DNA of 49,984 nt from Oligoflexales bacterium. GTDB lineage: Bacteria > Myxococcota_A > UBA9042 > DTJE01. Of this stretch, positions 41,584-48,724 are shown piece after piece (position 1 is the first letter of the stretch; each line of letters starts with the position of its first letter). Location of the stretch: contig DUVQ01000030.1 in NCBI GenBank assembly GCA_012840965.1, positions 1-49,984 on the forward strand, written 5' to 3'. A program made the position numbers and the translations under genes. The notes below the pieces were generated by a model. The model saw nothing but the letters and a program-made list of their open reading frames with translations, ran no database searches and was not told the DNA's origin.

Positions 41584-43125
41584 TTAATTGCAGGCGCCTG
41601 GGGTGTGGGGCAGGTTTCCAAAGCACTTTTCTGGGAAGCAGGCTGTTGGATAGCTGATGTTGTCTTCTGCACAGACTTGGCCAGGTGGATCCCAGGCATT
41701 TGGAGCTGCCAACGTGCCACAGATGGTGGAACAGTTGGAACATAGCCCCTTAAAGGATTCCGTTGCACCAAAGAACTCCATGAAGCAGGTGTTTTGGTAA
41801 GTCTTACCATCGGTGCCACAGACAGGATCAAGGGTGCGAGGGCAGTGTTCTGCAATGCCTTCGCAAACTCCGTTGTGAAGCACGCCGCCAGCCCTACAGT
41901 TCGCTTCGCATGAGTTCAGATAGTCTCTTCCATCGATGCCGCAAACAGGACTACTGGTGGTAGGACAAAGCTCTTCACCATAAGCGATTGGATAACAATC
42001 ATTTCGATAAAGATTTCCTGACACCGTACAAACTTCGTTTTCTGGCTGGGCGTCACATCTGGGCAGGCAGTAACCGGGATGCTTCACAACTGTTCGTCTG
42101 CCATCTGTTCCACACCTAGTGGCCGCACATTCATTGGCGTAAGTAATGTTATCAAGACCGCAGACCGGTGCACAGACGTCGTCACAAACGTTACAGGTAT
42201 CGGAGATACAGGCTCCGTGGCAGTAAAAACCAACTTCTCCATCTCCTTCAAAGCATTGGTCGGCGGCCCTTTGTTCGCAGTCATTCCAATAGGTTACGCC
42301 ATTGTCACCGCAGACGGGGTCGTAGGTTCGATTCTTACAAAGTTGGGGGCACTGGCGGATTTGACGGCACGGTCCAAAAAGGGTCAGGTTTTTAGCAATG
42401 TAGTCATCGTCGCAGCCAGTGGCAGTCTTCAATGCACACATGCTTTCATAAGTTGCCTGAACACCGTCTACGATTCCACAGACTTCGCCACATTCACCGT
42501 AAATGTTCTCACATTCCAGATGGTTTCTGCAGTCTTGGCACTCAGCACATTTGCCACGACGAAGGATAAAGTCAGAAGTTTGCACACACTGAAGGGTGCC
42601 GCTGCAGGTTGGGCAGGTGGCATCTGGTGCACAGATTGCACACTTTGCACAGACATCGCCTGGATAGTCGACCCTGTCGGTTCCACAGACCCACCACTGT
42701 TGGTCTGGCGTACAAGGGCACTTGATCGTTGATGGGTCACCGTCATCAGTTTCAGGGGTAACATCGGTGTCGTCCCCGATTTCCCCATCATCATCAGCTA
42801 CCTCGGTATCCCCTGGGTCGCCAGGATCACCAGGATCACCAGGATCACCAGGGTCTCCTGGATCACCAAGATCCCCAGTGTCCTTGTCACCATCATCTTG
42901 GCTTGTGTCAGGCCTGACCACGTCGGCGTCTTCATCATCCACTTCGACAGTGTCCAAGTCGTCCGTTGGCTTGACATCATTCGTGTCCTGCACGCCGTCT
43001 CTAGGGTCGATGGTGTCCTCTTCATTGTTCCAGCCAAAGTCTTTTTGGGTAGTACCTCCACCACCACAAGCAACCATAGCCAGCAAGGCAAAACCCACAG
43101 CGAAGGAAGTTAATCTGCGGCTCAT
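41584..43125 (-). CDS. Multi-Kazal-domain lipoprotein with (Gly-Asp-Pro) linker
   Basis: A 513-residue lipoprotein: signal with lipobox LAMVAC, GGGG, an Asp-rich linker and seven or so Gly-Asp-Pro triplets, then ~350 Cys-rich residues. At least five follow the Kazal/follistatin pattern C-x-x-x-x-x-P-V-C-G-x-(D/N)-G-x-T-Y-x-N-x-C: YDPVCGDNGVTYWNDC, APVCGLDNITYANEC, SPVCGIDGRDYLNSC, LDPVCGTDGKTYQNTC and a degenerate last one (VCAEDNISYPTAC). Kazal domains inhibit serine proteases in eukaryotes and occur in some bacterial exoproteins. AAGGAGG is 5 bases before the ATG at 43125. A serine protease gene is present at 2.5-4.2 kb, though nothing ties the two. Surface localisation is inferred. Confidence 0.88.
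   Translation of the reverse strand: MSRRLTSFAVGFALLAMVACGGGGTTQKDFGWNNEEDTIDPRDGVQDTNDVKPTDDLDTVEVDDEDADVVRPDTSQDDGDKDTGDLGDPGDPGDPGDPGDPGDPGDTEVADDDGEIGDDTDVTPETDDGDPSTIKCPCTPDQQWWVCGTDRVDYPGDVCAKCAICAPDATCPTCSGTLQCVQTSDFILRRGKCAECQDCRNHLECENIYGECGEVCGIVDGVQATYESMCALKTATGCDDDYIAKNLTLFGPCRQIRQCPQLCKNRTYDPVCGDNGVTYWNDCEQRAADQCFEGDGEVGFYCHGACISDTCNVCDDVCAPVCGLDNITYANECAATRCGTDGRRTVVKHPGYCLPRCDAQPENEVCTVSGNLYRNDCYPIAYGEELCPTTSSPVCGIDGRDYLNSCEANCRAGGVLHNGVCEGIAEHCPRTLDPVCGTDGKTYQNTCFMEFFGATESFKGLCSNCSTICGTLAAPNAWDPPGQVCAEDNISYPTACFPEKCFGNLPHTPGACN
42806..42876 (-). repeat. 9-bp tandem repeat encoding Gly-Asp-Pro
   Basis: On the minus strand the unit GGTGATCCT (with GGCGACCCA- and GGAGACCCT-type variants) is repeated about seven times and encodes the G-D-P spacer between the lipoprotein linker and the Cys-rich part. 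Such repeats can change copy number by slippage. Confidence 0.85.
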
Positions 43126-43339
43126 ATAAGCCTCCTTAAAGCTACCAACGTTAGACTGCCACCCCTGATGGAGACGGGCGGCCTCAAGTACAACTAGCCA
43201 CCAGCCTAGGGCCAACAGTCCCTTAGTTTACGTCATTTGGGATGAAACAGGTAACATATTAAACGTATAAATGATATCTAAGTTTGAGTTTCTGAATCTA
43301 AGCCGCAGAAGTTGAAGCTTTTTCCAGTAAATTTAGGGG
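43126..43339. other. 214-base upstream region of the Kazal lipoprotein
   Basis: Non-coding by eye. The half next to 43340 is AT-rich (for example TATTAAACGTATAAATGATATC at about 43258-43280), where a minus-strand promoter is plausible, but no consensus pair with proper spacing could be fixed. Confidence 0.4.
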
Positions 43340-44257
43340 TTATGGCAGGAAAACACGTATGGATGATTCAATTACCCAGTTTTTAGCATGGGTGACATCG
43401 TGGGCGTAACCCACATCGACCCCTACCCATTTTGAAACATATCCAAGTCCTGCGCTCACACGCTTTTGATCAGTTTTCAAGTCCCCAACTCTGTCCCACA
43501 CAAATCCAGCCCTTAAGGCTATCGCCCGCGCTAATGTCAACTCAAGACCAACCATTGGACTGACAGTTGGTTTTTCCTTGGATTGAAGGTCGAGGTCAAT
43601 GTCTACGCCAAAGTGGACAATCGAATAAACCAGGCCGGCACCAAAACCAACCGCCCTGGGTGCATATGCCTGTCCCCTTTCAGTGGATACCCTGGTTTTT
43701 GCAACTGGCATGGCAATCAGGTTGGTTCCAGCAGCAGCTAAGTAAAAAATGTCGTTTATTCCCAAAAGCAGGCCGACATCCAACGTAGGCGCCCACTTGT
43801 TCAGGCTTAACCTGCTGTTTTTACTGTTGTCGACCCTAACATTCATGTATCGAAACCCGGCACCATAGGCAAAAAACACGTTTTTACCTTTGATAAACGA
43901 TGAAAGCGCGAGCCTTATGTCGTGGGTCTGGGTCAAGCTGTCATCCTGCCTTCCCCTTGAGTAAGAGTACGCCATGGCGCCAGCAAGCTTAGGGTTGGTT
44001 TGGGAGTCCACCAATGAAAGATGAAAGTTGTGACGTGAAGCCCAATTGCGATATCCATAGCCGGTATCAATCGCATATTGAACTGCTTGAGACATTGCCG
44101 CCGGGTTGAAGTACAGGCCAGCGGTACCAAATCCAAGGGCCCTGACGGCATCCGACATTCCCAAAGCACGAGCGGGAGCCCCATCTTGCCTGGCAAAAGC
44201 GTCGAAGCTGATGAAAGCTGTTAACAGAAGTGCGATTAGTGCGACACCATTGCGCAT
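43340..44257 (-). CDS. Outer-membrane beta-barrel protein (PorV/FadL-like pattern)
   Basis: A 305-residue exported protein. Signal peptide residues 1-22 (cut after DAFA). The mature start, PARALGMSDAVRALGFGTAGLYFNPAAM, is the kind of N-terminal motif found in PorV/PorQ and FadL/OmpP1-type barrels (A-x-G-x-x-x-x-x-N-P-A-x-M). The rest alternates short polar turns with amphipathic strands ending in aromatic residues and finishes with SSIRVFLP, an acceptable barrel end. The specific transport or secretion role is unknown. The ATG at 44257 has only a weak GTGGA upstream. Confidence 0.75.
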   Translation of the reverse strand: MRNGVALIALLLTAFISFDAFARQDGAPARALGMSDAVRALGFGTAGLYFNPAAMSQAVQYAIDTGYGYRNWASRHNFHLSLVDSQTNPKLAGAMAYSYSRGRQDDSLTQTHDIRLALSSFIKGKNVFFAYGAGFRYMNVRVDNSKNSRLSLNKWAPTLDVGLLLGINDIFYLAAAGTNLIAMPVAKTRVSTERGQAYAPRAVGFGAGLVYSIVHFGVDIDLDLQSKEKPTVSPMVGLELTLARAIALRAGFVWDRVGDLKTDQKRVSAGLGYVSKWVGVDVGYAHDVTHAKNWVIESSIRVFLP

Positions 44258-44306
44258 TAATATTCCACGTCATAAGGCGCGAAAACCTTATTGCGATGGG
44301 GCATTT

Positions 44307-44627
44307 ATGTCAAGTTTATTGCCGGATAGTGACTTGACTTTTAGGCTGTTTTCAGCGATAGAACTTGGGGTTTTATTTTGGGTTTCAGCCTTGCTAAAAC
44401 CAACTTCAACATTGGTAGGGTTACATATAGAGCAGGGCTATCTTGCGACTGCTAGGGGACTTCTTGATCGGTTGATTGAATTGAATCCCGATGATCCCAG
44501 AATCGCTGGCTTGGAGCAGCGTTGGGCGCATGGAGCTGCAGCAGCCCGCAGGCGGGCTTCTATAGAGCTATTGAGACAGCTTTTAGCTAGGGTCCGTAGA
44601 GTGCGCACGGCGCAACGCGAGGTGTAA
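44307..44627 (+). CDS. Small protein with one TPR-like unit
   Basis: A 106-residue protein. A hydrophobic stretch (LFSAIELGVLFWVSALL) precedes a TPR-like helix pair, HIEQGYLATARGLLDRLIELNPDDPRIAGLE, then a very basic Arg/Ala tail. It ends one base before the TTG start of the longer TPR gene, whose ribosome site GAGG lies inside this gene's last codons, so the two are translationally coupled. GGGG before the ATG is a weak ribosome site. The frame is open to 44106 but that part is antisense to the barrel gene. No family recognised. Confidence 0.65.
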   Translation: MSSLLPDSDLTFRLFSAIELGVLFWVSALLKPTSTLVGLHIEQGYLATARGLLDRLIELNPDDPRIAGLEQRWAHGAAAARRRASIELLRQLLARVRRVRTAQREV

Positions 44628-44628
44628 T

Positions 44629-46089
44629 TTGGCAAAGATTAATCGTCCCAAAACTATCGCAGCAGCACATAAGTATCTCGCCAAGGGCAATTTGAAAAGG
44701 GCCGTCAAAGAGTACGAAAAGGTTCTTAAAGACGACCCATCTGACATACGCACAAAGCTGAAGGTAGCTGACCTGCTTTTCAAGCTTGGTGACCATGAAA
44801 AGGCTGTTAGGACCTTTCATGAAGTTGCGGACTTTTATGCCAGCCAAGGGTTTTTGCTGAAGGCGGTTGCTGTATACAAACAGGTTCAAAGGGTTAAGCC
44901 GGACAATGTCGAGGTGCACCTGTCTTTGGCTGCCCTTTATGAGCAGATTGGGTTGGTTGGAGACGCGATTATCCAGTACCGCGATGCCATAGGTTTGTTG
45001 GAAAAAAGTGGCGAGTCTTTGCGTCGGCTTAAAGTGGCACAAAAAATGTTGGGGTTGGACCCGGACAATGCCAAGCTGCGGATTGGACTGGCCGAGGATT
45101 TCGTCAGGGAGGGGATGCTTGACGAGGCCGTGGCGGAGTTTCGCTCTGCTTATGATGCCTTACGGCGTCAGGAGCTTGACGAAGAAAGCGTGGTTGTTGC
45201 TGAAAGACTGCTGTACTTCCACCCAGATGATTGGGATGTCGCTAAGGACTTAGCCGCTGAATTTATTGCTAATAAGGACGGCTTGAGGGCTTTAAGCAGG
45301 CTTCAGGCGTGTTACAAGGTCAGGCCAAATGACCCTGAGGTGCTTGACTTGCTGGCGCAGGTCTTTGAATTCTTGGGACAGCCGCAAAAGGCGGCCACCA
45401 TTTTGAAATTATTGGCGCGTCAATATGATCGCACTGGTCTGATTAGGGAAAGAGACGAAATTTTCCAAAAGGTTTTAGCGTTGTCTCCTGGGGACAAGGT
45501 GGCTGCCGATGCGCTGCAATTTGGTTCTGCGGTACCAGTGCAATCTGGGGCTGAAATTGTTTTCGAGCACTCTGATTCCAATCTCCACGAAGAATTCTTG
45601 GTTGCTGATGAAGATATTGGTATCGAGGAGCCACCAGAGCCTCCGAAACCAGTGGCGCCACCAGTGCCACCGGCGCCTCTGAAACTAGTGGTGCCTCCGA
45701 AGCCACCAGAGCCTCCGAAACCACCGGTGCCTCCATTACCAGAGGTTGAAGAACTTGATGTGTCAGATGTCAGTGCAGACGACGGCGACGATTTTTCCAG
45801 TAATTTCGAGGAAAGGACTCTAATCCAACCGATGGTTCCCTTTAGTACTCAGGAAAGGCCAACGTTCAACATCTCCGACATAAATATTCCCCCCGTTTAC
45901 GATACAAAGGCCGAAGAAGAAAAGCTGTACGCCGATGTGCCAAAAGAGTTGCTGGACGACGTCCAAAATCTGGAGTTTTTGATTGACGTTGGAATGACAG
46001 AAGACGCCTTGGATTTGATAGCTGAACTTCGGGCCAAAGCCGGGAACCTGGCAGCTTTGGATGAGCTTGAAAAGCGGATCCAGCAATGA
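44629..46089 (+). CDS. TPR-repeat protein with Pro-rich hinge
   Basis: A 486-residue soluble protein. Residues ~1-295 are tandem TPR units (KYLAKGNLKRAVKEYEKVLK; LGDHEKAVRTFHEVADFYAS; GFLLKAVAVYKQVQRVKPDN; GLVGDAIIQYRDAIGLLEKS; GQPQKAATILKLLARQYDRT). After an acidic stretch a Pro-rich hinge follows (residues ~340-385, repeats of E-P-P-K-P-P and V-P-P), then an acidic region and a final helical pair (VGMTEDALDLIAELRAKAGN) like half a TPR. Such layouts serve as scaffolds. The start is TTG at 44629 with GAGG 6 bases before it. rsmD follows after 15 bases. Confidence 0.85.
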   Translation: MAKINRPKTIAAAHKYLAKGNLKRAVKEYEKVLKDDPSDIRTKLKVADLLFKLGDHEKAVRTFHEVADFYASQGFLLKAVAVYKQVQRVKPDNVEVHLSLAALYEQIGLVGDAIIQYRDAIGLLEKSGESLRRLKVAQKMLGLDPDNAKLRIGLAEDFVREGMLDEAVAEFRSAYDALRRQELDEESVVVAERLLYFHPDDWDVAKDLAAEFIANKDGLRALSRLQACYKVRPNDPEVLDLLAQVFEFLGQPQKAATILKLLARQYDRTGLIRERDEIFQKVLALSPGDKVAADALQFGSAVPVQSGAEIVFEHSDSNLHEEFLVADEDIGIEEPPEPPKPVAPPVPPAPLKLVVPPKPPEPPKPPVPPLPEVEELDVSDVSADDGDDFSSNFEERTLIQPMVPFSTQERPTFNISDINIPPVYDTKAEEEKLYADVPKELLDDVQNLEFLIDVGMTEDALDLIAELRAKAGNLAALDELEKRIQQ

Positions 46090-46104
46090 GGGTAAGAAGA
46101 ATTA

Positions 46105-46659
46105 ATGCGGATAGTTGCTGGAGCCCTTGGTGGGCGACGCCTAGTGGCTCCAAAGGGTAGGGGTGTCCGTCCGACCCTTGAAAAGGTGCGGGAGGCTGTT
46201 TTTTCGATCCTTGGGGCCAGAGTTGTTGAAGCCAGAGTTTTGGATTTGTTTGCTGGCTCTGGAGCCATGGGCATTGAGGCGTTGTCCAGGGGTGCTTTGT
46301 CGGCGGTCTGGTGCGATGTGGACGAACGCTCAATTGCCGCAATTCAGGAAAATGTCGAAAAATTGGGGCTGACCAAGCAGGGCAATATCTTGCATATGAC
46401 TGCCCAATCAGCCATCAGGTACATGTCCAGAAAGGGCCGGCAGTTCGATATCATTTTTATGGATCCCCCCTATGAGCAAGGGCTTTATGAAATCACGCTG
46501 ATGGAGCTGGCGGGGTCATCTTTGATTAAAAGTAACTCCATTGTGTGTGTTGAACATCCCAAAAGGGCTGAACTTCCCACGGTTTTTGGCTCTCTTATCC
46601 AAGACAGACGGCGTCAATATGGTGATTCCGCTGTAACTTTTTATCAGCGCAGCCAATAG
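46105..46659 (+). CDS. rsmD: 16S rRNA (guanine966-N2)-methyltransferase
   Basis: A 184-residue SAM-dependent methyltransferase acting on G966 of 16S rRNA in the 30S subunit. Motifs: MRIVAGALGGRRLVAPKG and RPTLEKVREAVFSIL at the start, DLFAGSGAMGIEALSRGA (SAM-binding), and IIFMDPPYEQG (catalytic DPPY). Length matches the family. It stands in the widespread rsmD-coaD pair, with coaD 12 bases downstream. Confidence 0.95.
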   Translation: MRIVAGALGGRRLVAPKGRGVRPTLEKVREAVFSILGARVVEARVLDLFAGSGAMGIEALSRGALSAVWCDVDERSIAAIQENVEKLGLTKQGNILHMTAQSAIRYMSRKGRQFDIIFMDPPYEQGLYEITLMELAGSSLIKSNSIVCVEHPKRAELPTVFGSLIQDRRRQYGDSAVTFYQRSQ

Positions 46660-46671
46660 AGGTTTCTTACT

Positions 46672-47166
46672 ATGAGCAAACTAGCAATTTATCCAGGTTC
46701 TTTTGACCCAGTGACAAATGGGCACGTCAATCTTATCAGGCGGGCAGTTTCGATTTTTGACCAACTGGTGGTCGCGGTGGCCATAAACTCCAAGAAGGCG
46801 GGCTGTTTTTCAATGGAAGAGCGGATTGAGCTGCTTAAGGCGGTGACGTCTGATATCCCTGGGGTTCGGGTTGAGTTGTTTCAAGGCCTTTTGGTTGATT
46901 ATGCCGCGCAGATTGGTGCCAACGTCGTTGTGCGTGGTTTAAGGGCGATGTCAGATTTTGAGTTTGAATTCCAAATGGCTCATATGAACCGCAAGTTAGC
47001 TCCTGGCGTGGAGACTGTATTCCTGGTAACTGGTGCTGACGAGTTTTATATTAGTTCCTCAGTTGTTCGAGAGGTTGCAAGCTTTGGTGGCGACGTAACC
47101 GGGTTGGTACCTGACATAGTTAAAGATCGATTGCGCGCAAAGTTTGAACCTAAAGTCAGCGGCTAA
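46672..47166 (+). CDS. coaD: Phosphopantetheine adenylyltransferase
   Basis: A 164-residue enzyme of coenzyme A biosynthesis joining ATP and 4'-phosphopantetheine to dephospho-CoA. Motifs: AIYPGSFDPVTNGHVNLIRR (T/HxGH nucleotidyl-transfer site), VVRGLRAMSDFEFEFQMAHM, NRKLAPGVETVFL and YISSSVVREVASFGGDV, the family's order and length. GAGG precedes the ATG. Confidence 0.97.
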   Translation: MSKLAIYPGSFDPVTNGHVNLIRRAVSIFDQLVVAVAINSKKAGCFSMEERIELLKAVTSDIPGVRVELFQGLLVDYAAQIGANVVVRGLRAMSDFEFEFQMAHMNRKLAPGVETVFLVTGADEFYISSSVVREVASFGGDVTGLVPDIVKDRLRAKFEPKVSG

Positions 47167-47203
47167 CACCCAAGGTCAGCAGCCAGCTTTAAAGTTTATC
47201 AGG

Positions 47204-48523
47204 TTAAATCTTTCCAGATAAACGCACCATAACTCCAAAGATATTGGTGCCTTCTGATTTAAATCGCCTGCCAGGTTCATCAATATCACTGTTGTAAACA
47301 GGATTGAATTCGTTTGCGCCATTGGCATTTACATACTCAATTCTGCCATCCCTGGGGTTGCTTAAATCTTTGCCTATAACCGCAGTTGTAAGGTAGTGCG
47401 GAAGCTCTCGTTGATACATGAAAAGTAGTGACACTTCAAAGTATTGGATAGATTGGAGGTGAATACCTGCCCAAGCACCAATGGTGCCATATGCAGACAC
47501 GTCAGTGATTCCGTTGAGGGACCTTGGCCCACCTTGAGCCCCTGCTAAAGTGCGATCATAGGCGGCCATGTTTTTAAGTGAGTTGGAGCTCAGGCACGCT
47601 GGATTAGAGGCACATGAACTAGAACCAAGGGCTTCAAACAGGTCGGTAGCCTCACGCCCACGGAAGGTGTACGACATCGCAAGTCCAGTGTCTATCGACA
47701 AATACTGGCCTGGCTTGTTGTCTTTTCGCGGCCATCTCCATGGAAACCATTCCGCTCCCATCTTCATCCCTAGCTTTTGCCCAGGTCCGGTCAAAATCTG
47801 AGCCTCAGCGCCATAATCCGTAAAAAGGGTGCGTTCCGGACTTGGGAACCGCAAGTCGCTGAAAATACTAAAGTATGGCTCAATAAATCTCCAAAGCTTA
47901 CTAGCTGCTACTTCAATGTGGAGCTGGTGCAAACCCATGCCTACTGCCGTGTTGTATGCCTCGCGCACCTTTCCAGAAGGCGCGGTATAGGTCACATCAA
48001 ACACCAGGTTGGGGTGTTTGGGCTGGCGCCACTGGACCAAGGGGGCCCATCTGATTCCAATGGCCATATCACCAAAGCCAGACCTAATTTGGCCATTGTT
48101 TGGTACTTCAAACAAAGAGCGCCCAAGTCCAGGATCAACCTGGGAATTCCTGCGGTCTACCCCAGTAGCAAAGCCAAGATTCAGTTGGTCTTGAATGACG
48201 ATAGGCAGCCGGATGTTAAGCTCTAAATCGTGGTAAAGCCCAAACCTCAGGTCGATGTTCATGTTGTGTGACACCCGCTGCGATTTAAGCTCAGGCCTAG
48301 TAACAATCATCGGTTGAGATGGGCAGCCTGCAATCGTTGGATCACATTGAAATTCACGGCTTATCAGCGATTTGCGCAGCTGCCAGTCATAGCTGATGGA
48401 CAGCACTCCATCAAAAGGATCTTCCTTGTCGGCCGCTGACATTACCGTTGTAAGCTCAGCACTGCTGGCGGGTACCGCTACCAATAATAGTATCGGGATG
48501 AAAAGTCGGAATTTTGTGCTCAT
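47204..48523 (-). CDS. Outer-membrane beta-barrel-like protein of unknown function
   Basis: A 439-residue exported protein. Signal peptide MSTKFRLFIPILLLVAVPASSA (cut near residue 22), then alternating amphipathic strands with aromatic ends (DLRFGLYHDLELNIRLPIVI, GDMAIGIRWAPLVQW, HPNLVFDVTYTAPSGKV, YLSIDTGLAMSYTFRG, IQYFEVSLLFMYQREL) and the end NIFGVMVRLSGKI. The pattern fits an outer-membrane transporter or porin-like barrel; no family is named with confidence. ATG 48523 has GAGG six bases upstream; two in-frame ATGs upstream do not. Two Cys pairs (QCDPTIAGC, CASNPAC) suggest loop disulfides. Confidence 0.75.
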   Translation of the reverse strand: MSTKFRLFIPILLLVAVPASSAELTTVMSAADKEDPFDGVLSISYDWQLRKSLISREFQCDPTIAGCPSQPMIVTRPELKSQRVSHNMNIDLRFGLYHDLELNIRLPIVIQDQLNLGFATGVDRRNSQVDPGLGRSLFEVPNNGQIRSGFGDMAIGIRWAPLVQWRQPKHPNLVFDVTYTAPSGKVREAYNTAVGMGLHQLHIEVAASKLWRFIEPYFSIFSDLRFPSPERTLFTDYGAEAQILTGPGQKLGMKMGAEWFPWRWPRKDNKPGQYLSIDTGLAMSYTFRGREATDLFEALGSSSCASNPACLSSNSLKNMAAYDRTLAGAQGGPRSLNGITDVSAYGTIGAWAGIHLQSIQYFEVSLLFMYQRELPHYLTTAVIGKDLSNPRDGRIEYVNANGANEFNPVYNSDIDEPGRRFKSEGTNIFGVMVRLSGKI

Positions 48524-48724
48524 TCTCACCCTCATAATCGCGTCAATTATCAATCATTAAGTCCTAAAGTGTCAAAAGCGTTTCGCCCCAGCCCCAGCAG
48601 CTGTGGACTCCAGCACTACAAGTGATTGTCCCTCAACAATGCCAGATCATCAAATTCCTGGATCGCAGTGGCCTTATTGCCAGCTATCTTGGTGACTGAA
48701 AAAAGCCCCACTTGGAAATAGTCG
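48524..48724. other. 201-base gap upstream of the barrel gene
   Basis: Lies between two minus-strand genes and should hold the barrel gene's promoter. No convincing promoter, terminator or small gene was found. Confidence 0.4.

Noticed and set aside
42079-42732. 217-codon plus-strand frame opposite the Kazal lipoprotein
   Set aside because: Antisense shadow of a Cys-rich gene that has a lipobox, ribosome site and recognisable domains.
42806-42876. Collagen-like domain (Gly-X-Y)
   Set aside because: Only about seven Gly-Asp-Pro triplets; too short for a triple helix and better read as a linker.
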